The position numbers and the translations under genes were made by a program. The notes beneath the pieces were generated by a model. That model was not told the origin of the DNA. It searched no databases and saw only the letters and a list, made by a program, of their open reading frames with translations. 5,547 nt of DNA from CAMDMI01 sp036759185 (GTDB lineage: Bacteria > Bacteroidota > Bacteroidia > Cytophagales > Flexibacteraceae). The stretch covers positions 1 through 5,547 of the forward strand of contig DAIOVD010000233.1 in the NCBI GenBank assembly GCA_036759185.1. The letters run 5' to 3'. Every line of letters begins with the position of its first letter. The stretch's first letter is position 1. Shown here in pieces: positions 1-5,547 of the stretch.

Positions 1-709
1 GAACAAATTGTCCGGCCTGCATTAAGGAAGCAAACGTTCCGGTATCAAGCCAGGCAGTTCCGCGATCGAGAATGCCCACTTTCAGTTTGCCTTGTTCGAG
101 AAACACTTTGTTTACATCGGTAATCTCCAGTTCGCCACGTGGACTTGGTTTCAGATTTTTGGCAATTTCCACTACCGAGTTGTCGTAGAAATACAATCCG
201 GGCACTGCGTAGTTGCTTTTCGGCTGAGCTGGCTTCTCTTCAATGGAAAGGGCATTGTAGTCATTGTCAAATTCCACCACACCATAACGTTCCGGGTCGT
301 TTACATGATAGGCAAACACTACACCGCCATCGGGATCGTTGTTGGCCCGCAGAAGTTTTCCCATGCTGGAACCGTAAAAAATGTTGTCGCCAAGAACCAG
401 TGCCACTTTATCGTCGCCGATAAATTTCTCACCTATAATAAAGGCCTGTGCGAGTCCGTCCGGAGAAGGCTGCACAGCATATTGAAAATCGCAACCCAGC
501 CGGGAACCATCGCCCAGCAGTTTTTCGAAGTTGGGCAAATCAGACGGCGTAGAGATGATGAGGATTTCCCGTATTCCGGCCAGCATGAGGATGGAAAGCG
601 GGTAGTAGATCATCGGTTTGTCGTACACTGGCATCAGTTGTTTTGAAACAGCCAGTGTGAGTGGATGCAAACGGGTTCCGGACCCGCCCGCCAGAATGAT
701 TCCTTTCAT
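1..709 (-). CDS. rmlA: Glucose-1-phosphate thymidylyltransferase, C-terminus beyond window
   Basis: Joins dTTP and glucose 1-phosphate to give dTDP-glucose and pyrophosphate, the first step of dTDP-L-rhamnose and related sugar synthesis for surface polysaccharides; a cytoplasmic enzyme. The reading frame is open from ATG at 709 to the left edge: 236 residues of a family usually near 290. Visible motifs are the nucleotide-binding loop LAGGSGTRLHPLT (residues 6-18), SKQLMPVYDKPMIYYPLS (22-39), LGDNIFYG with the metal-binding Asp108, the sugar-binding stretch around ERYGVVEFD (140-148), IEEKP (156-160), RGELEITDVN (191-200), and RGTAWLDTGT with the second metal Asp222. No key residue is missing in the visible part. 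The start is fixed by the conserved MKGIILAGG beginning. It is divergent from ridA across 79 bp, where I found no good TAnnTTTG box for either gene. Other dTDP-sugar genes may lie to the left, outside the window. Confidence 0.96.
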   Translation of the reverse strand, partial: MKGIILAGGSGTRLHPLTLAVSKQLMPVYDKPMIYYPLSILMLAGIREILIISTPSDLPNFEKLLGDGSRLGCDFQYAVQPSPDGLAQAFIIGEKFIGDDKVALVLGDNIFYGSSMGKLLRANNDPDGGVVFAYHVNDPERYGVVEFDNDYNALSIEEKPAQPKSNYAVPGLYFYDNSVVEIAKNLKPSPRGELEITDVNKVFLEQGKLKVGILDRGTAWLDTGTFASLMQAGQFV

Positions 710-788
710 TATAAAACGGTGGTTTTAAAATTTGTGTGCAAGTTTTCAAATTCTTCCCAAATTAGCCCCACAACAACAAGAAATAATT

Positions 789-1166
789 ATGATTAAAAAT
801 ATTGAGTCGGCACAGGCTCCGGCTCCGATCGGTCCCTATTCGCAGGGAATTGCTTTTGGAAACCAGGTTTGGGTGAGCGGTTGTATTGCTTTAAAACCGG
901 GTGGCGATAGCCTCATTCAAGACTCGATTGAGGAAGAAACCCGTGTGGTGATGGAAAATCTGAAAGCGATTGTGGAGGCAAGTGGAAGTTCTATGGCAAA
1001 AATTGTTAAAACCTCGATCTTTCTTACAGATATGAAAACCTTTCCTCAGGTGAATCAGGTGTATGGGAGTTATTTCGTTTCTCCCTATCCAGCAAGGGAA
1101 ACCGTTGAAGTTTCCGCCTTGCCAAAAGGAGCGAAGGTGGAGATTTCCTGTGTTACGACTCTCTGA
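789..1166 (+). CDS. ridA: RidA/YjgF/UK114-family enamine/imine deaminase
   Basis: A 125-residue protein of the normal RidA length (about 124-130). The family hydrolyses reactive enamine/imine intermediates released by PLP enzymes such as threonine dehydratase, working as a cytoplasmic homotrimer with active sites between subunits. Seen here: APAPIGPYSQG (residues 10-20) with the conserved Tyr17; SG (30-31); the NLKAIVEASG helix (57-66); IVKTSIFLTDM (72-82); PARETVEV with Arg103, which lines up with catalytic Arg105 of E. coli RidA; and KVEI with Glu118, which lines up with Glu120. Both active-site residues are present, so deaminase activity is likely. The C-terminal tail, SCVTTL, departs from the usual EAIA ending. 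The ATG at 789 was chosen because family homology starts there. An in-frame ATG at 732 would add 19 unconserved residues. An A-rich stretch (AACAAGAAATAATT) precedes the start, with no strong Shine-Dalgarno. No clear terminator follows. Confidence 0.95.
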   Translation: MIKNIESAQAPAPIGPYSQGIAFGNQVWVSGCIALKPGGDSLIQDSIEEETRVVMENLKAIVEASGSSMAKIVKTSIFLTDMKTFPQVNQVYGSYFVSPYPARETVEVSALPKGAKVEISCVTTL

Positions 1167-1220
1167 GAAAAGTATTTTTTGCCGGACCTTACACAAGGAA
1201 AAAATCACCGGATTTGACCG

Positions 1221-1252
1221 TTGGCTACCGGCAGGAAAAGAAATTACCTTTG
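1221..1252 (+). promoter_or_regulatory. Bacteroidota-type promoter for the acidic-protein gene
   Basis: A TTG at 1221-1223 (-33 element) is followed after 21 bases by TACCTTTG at 1245-1252, a full match to the Bacteroidota -7 consensus TAnnTTTG. Transcription would begin near 1258, leaving a leader of about 20 bases before the ATG at 1277. It therefore excludes the upstream in-frame ATG at 1214, which would lie outside the transcript. The match to consensus is seen; promoter function is inferred. Confidence 0.6.
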
Positions 1253-1276
1253 ATCAATAACAAATACAGACCGGTT

Positions 1277-1537
1277 ATGAGTGAATTCTTTACCCTAAAA
1301 GGCCACAACTATTTTTCGGCCTTCGACGACGCACCAGATGAAGACGATGATCTCGATCCTGAAGAGGAAGACGATGATTTCGCAGATGAAGACATGGATG
1401 AGCTTATCTTCGATGAAAACGAAGAGGGCATTGATGACTTTGAAGAAGTAAAAGATATGGACGATATCGACTTCGACGACGACATGGATGACGAAGAAGA
1501 TTTTGAAGATGAAGAAGTAGACGACGACGATTTCTAA
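1277..1537 (+). CDS. Small extremely acidic protein of unknown function (86 aa)
   Basis: I do not recognise this family. The first 16 residues (MSEFFTLKGHNYFSAF) are near neutral and aromatic-rich. From residue 17 onward nearly every residue is Asp or Glu, interrupted at intervals by single hydrophobics (L26, F35, M40, LIF43-45, I52, F55, V58, M61, I64, F66, M70, F76, V81, F86). In total 48 of 86 residues are acidic (56%), against two Lys, no Arg and one His. There is no signal peptide, membrane segment or Cys. The start at 1277 is supported by the promoter just upstream. An extension to ATG 1214 would add 21 basic residues with no coding character. It is a real gene rather than a chance frame, because it has a promoter, clean ends and a following hairpin. 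DNA mimicry, binding of a basic protein or cation buffering are all possible, but nothing in the sequence decides between them. Confidence 0.82.
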   Translation: MSEFFTLKGHNYFSAFDDAPDEDDDLDPEEEDDDFADEDMDELIFDENEEGIDDFEEVKDMDDIDFDDDMDDEEDFEDEEVDDDDF

Positions 1538-1568
1538 AAAAATACGGAAGAATCGAACATATCGGCAT

Positions 1569-1576
1569 TACCTTTG
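1569..1576 (+). promoter_or_regulatory. Probable -7 promoter box of nfu
   Basis: TACCTTTG matches the Bacteroidota TAnnTTTG consensus and shares the ten bases ATTACCTTTG (1567-1576) with the promoter of the preceding gene. No TTG is found at the expected 19-21 bases upstream, so the -33 element is weak or absent. A start about 7 bases downstream would place the mRNA 5' end at 1582-1584, right at the base of the hairpin that begins at 1583. Confidence 0.45.
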
Positions 1577-1582
1577 TTGTTC

Positions 1583-1611
1583 AGGTTATTAGGTTCTAAT
1601 AACCTTTTTTT
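1583..1611 (+). terminator. Hairpin plus T-run abutting the nfu start: terminator or 5' leader stem-loop
   Basis: AGGTTATTA (1583-1591) and TAATAACCT (1597-1605) form a perfect 9-bp stem around a 5-base loop (GGTTC), followed by seven Ts ending at 1611. This has the form of an intrinsic terminator for the acidic-protein gene, although the stem is AT-rich and therefore weak. The next base is the A of the nfu ATG at 1612, so the same structure also occupies the whole nfu ribosome-binding region. It could be the terminator of the upstream gene, a 5' stem-loop of the nfu mRNA, or both. Confidence 0.65.
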
Positions 1612-2214
1612 ATGCCTATGGAAACCGTCGCAAAGCGCCACGTCAATTTATATACAGAAGCGAGTCCGAATCCGAATTCGCTCAAGTTTGTTGTCAATTT
1701 TCTGATTACTCCGGAAGGAAAGGATTTCAACTTTACCCGGAAAGATTCGCTTGCACAATCTCCACTGGCACAGAAACTTTTCGATACATTCGATTGGCTC
1801 GATCAGGTATTTTTCATGAACAATTTTCTTACCCTCACCCGCAATACGGAAGATGAGTGGTATGAACTGGTTGCTGAAGTAAAACCGGTTTTGCTCAGTT
1901 ACTTTGAAGACAAGAACCCGGTGTTTGTTTTTGCCAATGAGGCTGAAATGAATGCAGCCGTAGAAGGTCCGATCGGAGAAACAGAGACAGAAAGGCAGAT
2001 CATTCAATTATTGGACGAATATGTGCGGCCAGCCGTTGAGGGTGACGGAGGTGCCATCTCCTTCCGCTCTTTTCAGGACGGTATCGTGAGTCTGGAACTG
2101 AGAGGTTCCTGCTCCGGATGTCCATCATCCACTATGACACTGAAGTCGGGCATCCAGAATCTCCTCACCCGGATGGTTCCGGAAGTGAAAGAAGTGGTGG
2201 CCATCAATATGTAA
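1612..2214 (+). CDS. nfu: Nfu-type iron-sulfur cluster carrier (NifU-like)
   Basis: A 200-residue cytoplasmic carrier that receives Fe-S clusters, probably [4Fe-4S], and passes them to target enzymes. Two domains are visible. The N-terminal Nfu_N domain (about residues 10-100) carries the family hallmark YTEASPNPNSLKFV (14-27). The C-terminal NifU-like domain (about 126-197) includes VRPAVEGDGGAI and the cluster-binding Cys167-Ser-Gly-Cys170 inside GSCSGCPSS. Both Cys are intact and the length is typical of bacterial two-domain Nfu. Either ATG 1612 or ATG 1618 (Met3) can be the start; both keep the Nfu_N domain, while the next internal Met would destroy it. There is no Shine-Dalgarno: a hairpin and T-run sit directly against the start. 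The gene follows the acidic-protein gene in the same direction and ends before a strong terminator. No other Fe-S assembly gene (SUF/ISC) is in the window. Confidence 0.95.
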   Translation: MPMETVAKRHVNLYTEASPNPNSLKFVVNFLITPEGKDFNFTRKDSLAQSPLAQKLFDTFDWLDQVFFMNNFLTLTRNTEDEWYELVAEVKPVLLSYFEDKNPVFVFANEAEMNAAVEGPIGETETERQIIQLLDEYVRPAVEGDGGAISFRSFQDGIVSLELRGSCSGCPSSTMTLKSGIQNLLTRMVPEVKEVVAINM

Positions 2215-2244
2215 CTATCCAAATCCTTTCCGGATTATAAAACC

Positions 2245-2278
2245 AAAGCCACGCCTCGTTCGTGGCTTTCCTGTTTTT
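2245..2278 (+). terminator. Intrinsic terminator of nfu
   Basis: AAAGCCACG (2245-2253) and CGTGGCTTT (2261-2269) form a perfect 9-bp stem with a 7-base loop, followed after four bases (CCTG) by five Ts (2274-2278). It lies 30 bases after the nfu stop codon. The opposite strand also carries a short T-run after the stem, so it may stop minus-strand transcripts from the tRNA region as well. Confidence 0.85.
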
Positions 2279-2332
2279 ACAGGGATTATTTTTTTGTAAT
2301 TCCCGTTCTAATTGGGTGTCAACATTATTTTA

Positions 2333-2358
2333 TCCTGTCGGGATCGAACCAACGACCT
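2333..2358 (-). pseudogene. tRNA-Thr 3' fragment, distal copy
   Basis: Identical to the T arm, variable loop and most of the 3' acceptor strand of the intact tRNA-Thr, but it stops at AGGA and runs into unrelated AT-rich sequence. There is no D arm, no 5' acceptor strand and no usable anticodon arm, so it cannot be a working tRNA. Confidence 0.85.
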
Positions 2359-2359
2359 T

Positions 2360-2416
2360 CCCGATTTTACATCGGGATGCTGTGTCCGAAAAAGTATAGA
2401 CATAAAAAAAGGCCAA
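2360..2416 (-). pseudogene. GIY-YIG-like N-terminal relic, distal copy
   Basis: The same nucleotide segment as the proximal copy, so it also reads FYVYTFSDTASRCKIG, here running through the tRNA fragment to a TAA at 2330-2332. It is about 28 codons in all, far below the roughly 80-100 of a GIY-YIG nuclease. It is non-functional as a protein; the assignment rests only on the short strand-1/strand-2 pattern. Confidence 0.35.
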
Positions 2417-2431
2417 CTCATCGTTGACCTT
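2404..2431 (-). terminator. Intrinsic terminator, distal copy in array
   Basis: On the minus strand, AAGGTCAAC and GTTGGCCTT form a 9-bp stem (one G-T pair) with loop GATGA, followed by seven Ts (2404-2410 in plus coordinates). It is the same element as the one after the intact tRNA; the only difference within stem and loop is one loop base. Confidence 0.75.
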
Positions 2432-2438
2432 CTGTTTG

Positions 2439-2468
2439 AGCCTCCTGTCGGGATCGAACCAACGACCT
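2439..2468 (-). pseudogene. tRNA-Thr 3' fragment, proximal copy
   Basis: An exact copy of the 3' part of the adjacent tRNA-Thr: discriminator base, full 3' acceptor strand, T arm and most of the variable loop. The identical block, including flanking bases, is 2438-2468 against 2548-2578 (31 bases). The sequence on its 5' side is unrelated to the tRNA 5' half. At 30 bases it resembles the target-site copies left by tRNA-directed integration, but no integrase is nearby and the exact 110-bp period fits tandem duplication better. Confidence 0.88.
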
Positions 2469-2469
2469 T

Positions 2470-2526
2470 CCCGATTTTACATCGGGATGCTGTGTCCGAA
2501 AAAGTATAGACATAAAAAAAGGCCAA
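2470..2526 (-). pseudogene. GIY-YIG-like N-terminal relic, proximal copy
   Basis: From TTG at 2526 the frame reads MAFFYVYTFSDTASRCKIG and then enters the tRNA 3' fragment one base later (2468). The pattern FYVY..., eight residues, then K-I-G resembles the first two strands of URI-type GIY-YIG nuclease domains (VYIL...YIG). Everything after the YIG position (the catalytic Arg and Glu) is missing. The first codons overlap the terminator T-run. I recall small GIY-YIG genes lying close to tRNAs in Bacteroidota genomes, which would fit a deletion derivative. The resemblance is short and could be chance. Confidence 0.4.
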
Positions 2527-2542
2527 CTCACCGTTGACCTTT
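2514..2542 (-). terminator. Intrinsic terminator of tRNA-Thr
   Basis: On the minus strand, AAAGGTCAAC and GTTGGCCTTT form a 10-bp stem (one G-T pair) around loop GGTGA, followed by seven Ts (2514-2520 in plus coordinates). It starts six bases after the tRNA discriminator base, the expected place for a single-gene tRNA transcript. If efficient, little transcription should reach the two relic units downstream. Confidence 0.8.
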
Positions 2543-2548
2543 CAAAAG

Positions 2549-2621
<73 letters not shown>

Positions 2622-2628
2622 GTTTTTG

Positions 2629-2714
2629 GGAGCGCAAATATAGGTTCTTCCTTTTTTCCGGCAAGCGATTTTCAAAATTACTGAAAAAAAAAACTTCAAA
2701 ATCTTTTGCGCTCC
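2629..2714. repeat. 10-bp inverted repeat flanking the tRNA promoter
   Basis: GGAGCGCAAA (2629-2638) and TTTGCGCTCC (2705-2714) are perfect inverted copies 66 bases apart. The left arm overlaps the -7 box and start region of the tRNA promoter. The right arm reads TTTGCGCTCC on the plus strand, facing the receptor gene. It is a possible relic of a duplicated, divergent promoter, or chance; a loop of this size is unlikely to form a useful RNA hairpin. The rest of 2622-2825 shows only A-rich tracts and no gene. Confidence 0.5.
2635..2664 (-). promoter_or_regulatory. Consensus Bacteroidota promoter of tRNA-Thr
   Basis: On the minus strand, TTG (2664-2662), exactly 19 bases, then TATATTTG (2642-2635): a full match to the Bacteroidota TTG-N19-TAnnTTTG housekeeping promoter. 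The box ends 13 bases before the mature tRNA 5' end, leaving room for a leader of a few bases. Confidence 0.85.
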
Positions 2715-2825
2715 TACTGTCCGGTTAACACTCCGGTAACATTGGATGGGATTCATTTAATAGTTTGGTCACAATCGGCGAAAGTTCAGATAACGGACCG
2801 TTTCCTACTTGCAGCGTCAATTAAT

Positions 2826-5547
2826 ATGAAGCTGAATACATTTTATTGCGGGTGCTTGACTTTGGTTATCAGTCTGTTGCCCATTTTATCGTTCTCCCAG
2901 AAAGTGAGTCTTCGGGGAACCATCCGTGAATCGGTGAAGAAAGAAGGTCTGTTTGGTGCTACCATTATGATCGAAGGAACCACCATCGGTGCGCAGGCCG
3001 ATTTTGAAGGAAAATTCAAACTGGAAATTCCCGCCGATAAAACCCAGACTCTGGTTATCCGGAGCATCGGATTCAAAACCAAAAACATTCCTCTTCAACC
3101 GATCCCTGCTGGTGAAGTACGTACTTTGGATGTAGAACTCGATGAGGACGTGAAGGATTCAAAAGAAGTGACCGTTACCGTTGTCCGCCGGCGGGATACC
3201 GATGTGAGTCTGATCTCCGATATCAAAAAAGCGGAGATGGTGGTCAACGGAGTATCTTCCGAACAAATAGCCCGTTCACAAGACAGAGATGCTGCCCAGG
3301 TAATGGCACGTGTTCCGGGTGTAACCGTGATCGACAACCGCTTTGTCATGATCCGCGGCATCAATGAGCGCTACAATTCGGTTATGATCAACGATGCCAT
3401 TTCTCCCGGAACAGAAGTCGATACAAGGGCCTTTTCATTTGATCTCATTTCATCCAACATGATCGAACGGATGATGATTTACAAATCCGGAGCCGCCTCG
3501 CTTCCCGGTGAATTTGCCGGTGGTGTGGTGAAAATTTACACACGGAACACGTTCGGGGAAGATTTCTTCAATGTGTCAGTCGGAACTTCTTTGCGGCCAC
3601 AGACTTCGTTCAGCAACGGTATGAAAAGCGAAGGATCGTCTGCCGACTTTATGGGCTTCGATGGAGGAAAACGTACCATGCCCTCCTCATTTCCGGCAAC
3701 TTCTATTTACCAGGAACTTCCCGCAAGTCAACAAATCCAATATGCAAAATCGCTGAATGGTAATTTTGGAACCCAATCATTTTCTACACTACCCGATCTT
3801 CGTATTGGCATCAATCTCGGCAAACGATGGAACATTAAAGAGGCTCAGCTGAGTACCGTTTCATCCATCAACTACACATCCACTTTCCAGAATGTCCAGA
3901 CCAGACGGTACCGCTATGCATCCTGGAATGAAGCACTACAGAAAAGTCAGGATACATTATTTCAATATTCAGATCAATCGTATTCACAGAATGTGCGGGT
4001 TTCGGCCATCTCCAACTGGATGTATAAAACCAACCGCAGCCGTGTCGAATTCAAAAATCTGTTCAACCAGATGGGCGATAATGAAACGGTTGTTCGTACC
4101 GGCCGCATTGCCGATCGCAGTGGAGATGAATTCCGCAACTACAGTTACAATTATCTGAGCCGCTCTTTGCTGAGCAGCCAGTTGCTGGGAAACCACACAA
4201 TTTCAGAAGGCAACCAGATTGACTGGGTGGCGGCGTACAGCTACACCAACCGGAGTCAACCTGATTACCGTAGAGTGAGGACTTTTCATAAGGACGGATC
4301 GGATGAGCCATATCAGCTCGTTCCGGCTGCCGGTTCCGGTGGACTGGATGAAACAGGACGGTTTTTTTCCGGACTTAAGGAACATGTCGCCACGGCATCT
4401 GTTTCCTGGACTCACGCATTTACTGTGCCTTGGGATTCAGCCAAAGCTACCTTTCGGACCGGAACCTACCAGGAAACGAAATCACGTGATTTCCACGCTC
4501 GTTTCTTTGCGTATATCCTGAAAAATCCAGGTCAGAATCAGGATCTGATTTACCAGCCTTTGAACCAGATTTTTGATGTGGCCAACCTAAGTACTTCAAA
4601 ATTTGTATTGGAAGAAGGAACCCGTCCGCAGGATTCTTACCAGGCTCAGAACTACCTGGCGGCAGGTTTTGCGGAAGCGATGGTGCCGTTTGGTCGCTTT
4701 AAAGTGATCGCAGGATTCCGTCCTGAATTCAATCAGCAGAAACTTCAGTCGGCGACTTCCGCTGAGAAAATCAATGTCAACAATCCGGTTTTGAGTCCGC
4801 TTGGTTTCTTCAATGCTTCCTGGGATCTGTCGAAAGAGTGGGTAATGCGAACAGCTTACAGCAAAACAGTGAACCGTCCTGAATTCCGGGAACTGGCGCC
4901 GTTTGTGTACTACGATTTCAACCTGGATGCCAACTTTGTCGGAAACAGCGATCTGAAAGTGGCCGACATTCACAATGTAGATTTCCGCACCGAGTTTTAT
5001 CCTTCCAAATCGGAGTTGATCTCAGTCGGTGCGTTTTACAAATACTTTGTCAATCCAATCGAAACCCGGATTTCTCCCGTTGGATTGTCTCCTCAGTTCA
5101 CCTATTCGAATGCCAACAGTGCCAGTAATTATGGGGTGGAAGTTGAATTCCGAAAAGCACTGGGTATGCCGGGAGGTGACCGTCTGGTCGATCGTCTTTT
5201 CTTTCTGTGCAATGCCAGTTTGATTCATTCTCGAGTGGATCTGGGTGTAGTTGGATCGCAGGAACGAATCCGGTCACTTCAGGGACAGTCACCGTACGTA
5301 ATCAACGGTGGTTTCTATTATGCAAACGAATCAAAAGGACTCAACTTCACTGCGATGTACAATGTATTCGGAAAGCGAATTTTCATGGTGGGTGATGCCA
5401 TGTTTCCGTCTATTTACGAAATGCCCCGTCATGTGGTTGATCTGACCGCTTCCTGGCAGGTCGCCAAGAAAGTGAGCCTCCGGGTAACGGCCAACGACAT
5501 TCTGAATTACCAGTCCCGCTTTGTGCAGGATTCCAACCGGGATGGAA
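2826..5547 (+). CDS. TonB-dependent outer-membrane receptor, C-terminal end beyond window
   Basis: An outer-membrane beta-barrel that imports a ligand (siderophore, vitamin, peptide or glycan) using TonB/ExbBD energy. The frame is open from ATG 2826 to the right edge: 907 codons. Seen in order: signal peptide 1-25 (hydrophobic core TLVISLLPIL, ending SFSQ); a carboxypeptidase-regulatory-like beta-sandwich, about 27-106 (VSLRGTIRE, GATIMIEGT, GAQADFEGKFKLEIP, LVIRSIGFK); a TonB-box-like EVTVTVV (114-120); a plug, about 139-240, with AAQVMARVPGVTV, MIRGINERYNSVMIND, DTRAFSFDLI and KSGAASLPGEFAGGVVKI; then a barrel rich in alternating aromatic strands. NRPEFRELAPFVYYDFN falls in the late barrel. 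The visible end, RVTANDILNY...DSNRDG, is typical of the last strands, so probably only some tens of residues are missing. It lacks the SusC-type plug signature and no SusD gene follows within the window, so glycan uptake is not implied; the ligand is unknown. No clear TAnnTTTG promoter was found upstream. Confidence 0.94.
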   Translation, partial: MKLNTFYCGCLTLVISLLPILSFSQKVSLRGTIRESVKKEGLFGATIMIEGTTIGAQADFEGKFKLEIPADKTQTLVIRSIGFKTKNIPLQPIPAGEVRTLDVELDEDVKDSKEVTVTVVRRRDTDVSLISDIKKAEMVVNGVSSEQIARSQDRDAAQVMARVPGVTVIDNRFVMIRGINERYNSVMINDAISPGTEVDTRAFSFDLISSNMIERMMIYKSGAASLPGEFAGGVVKIYTRNTFGEDFFNVSVGTSLRPQTSFSNGMKSEGSSADFMGFDGGKRTMPSSFPATSIYQELPASQQIQYAKSLNGNFGTQSFSTLPDLRIGINLGKRWNIKEAQLSTVSSINYTSTFQNVQTRRYRYASWNEALQKSQDTLFQYSDQSYSQNVRVSAISNWMYKTNRSRVEFKNLFNQMGDNETVVRTGRIADRSGDEFRNYSYNYLSRSLLSSQLLGNHTISEGNQIDWVAAYSYTNRSQPDYRRVRTFHKDGSDEPYQLVPAAGSGGLDETGRFFSGLKEHVATASVSWTHAFTVPWDSAKATFRTGTYQETKSRDFHARFFAYILKNPGQNQDLIYQPLNQIFDVANLSTSKFVLEEGTRPQDSYQAQNYLAAGFAEAMVPFGRFKVIAGFRPEFNQQKLQSATSAEKINVNNPVLSPLGFFNASWDLSKEWVMRTAYSKTVNRPEFRELAPFVYYDFNLDANFVGNSDLKVADIHNVDFRTEFYPSKSELISVGAFYKYFVNPIETRISPVGLSPQFTYSNANSASNYGVEVEFRKALGMPGGDRLVDRLFFLCNASLIHSRVDLGVVGSQERIRSLQGQSPYVINGGFYYANESKGLNFTAMYNVFGKRIFMVGDAMFPSIYEMPRHVVDLTASWQVAKKVSLRVTANDILNYQSRFVQDSNRDG

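Noticed and set aside
92..646. A 184-codon plus-strand open frame
   Set aside because: It lies opposite the well-conserved rmlA frame, and its translation has no recognisable motif.
732..788. Upstream start extending RidA by 19 residues
   Set aside because: Family homology begins at Met 789; the added residues are unconserved and would exceed the family length.
1214..1276. Upstream start for the acidic protein
   Set aside because: It lies upstream of the -7 box at 1245-1252, and the added residues are basic, unlike the protein.
2308..2526. A 72-codon minus-strand open frame across the array, ending VRSRQDKIMLTPN
   Set aside because: It is a translation of repeat, terminator and tRNA sequence; the frame changes between units because the period is 110. 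It was kept only as relics, not as a gene.
2742..2767. TTG...TAGTTTG as receptor promoter
   Set aside because: The -7 box has only one base between TA and TTTG, and the spacing to TTG is 16, outside the usual 19-21.
2792..2802. Short palindrome AACGGACCGTT before the receptor gene
   Set aside because: Five-bp arms with a one-base centre are expected by chance and match no operator I know.

Overview
The window looks like ordinary chromosome from a member of the Bacteroidota. Four things point there: promoters of the TTG-N19-21-TAnnTTTG type, weak or A-rich ribosome binding sites, a TonB-dependent receptor with an N-terminal carboxypeptidase-regulatory-like domain, and a two-domain Nfu protein. 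The genus cannot be told from the sequence. No phage, transposase or CRISPR array is visible.

Layout: (1) 1-709, minus strand: glucose-1-phosphate thymidylyltransferase (rmlA/rfbA), cut by the left edge. (2) 789-1166, plus: a RidA-family enamine/imine deaminase, divergent from rmlA. (3) 1277-1537, plus: an 86-residue protein that is 56% Asp/Glu, with its own promoter; I do not recognise its family. (4) 1612-2214, plus: a Nfu-type iron-sulfur carrier with an intact CxxC. A perfect 9-bp hairpin and a U-run sit directly against its start codon. (5) 2245-2278: a clean intrinsic terminator closing the plus-strand block. (6) 2333-2664, minus: tRNA-Thr(UGU) with a textbook Bacteroidota promoter and its own terminator. 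It is followed downstream by two near-identical 110-bp units, each carrying the 3' part of the same tRNA, a hairpin, a short GIY-YIG-like coding relic and another copy of the terminator. (7) 2826-5547, plus: a large TonB-dependent outer-membrane receptor, open at the right edge (907 codons visible).

The genes are mostly independent housekeeping units: cell-surface dTDP-sugar synthesis, metabolite damage control, Fe-S delivery, translation and nutrient uptake. Only the acidic-protein gene and nfu appear linked, by orientation and by an identical 10-base promoter core. The least ordinary features are the tRNA-derived tandem array, the hairpin at the nfu start codon, and the extremely acidic small protein. 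I see no convincing multi-gene novel system here.
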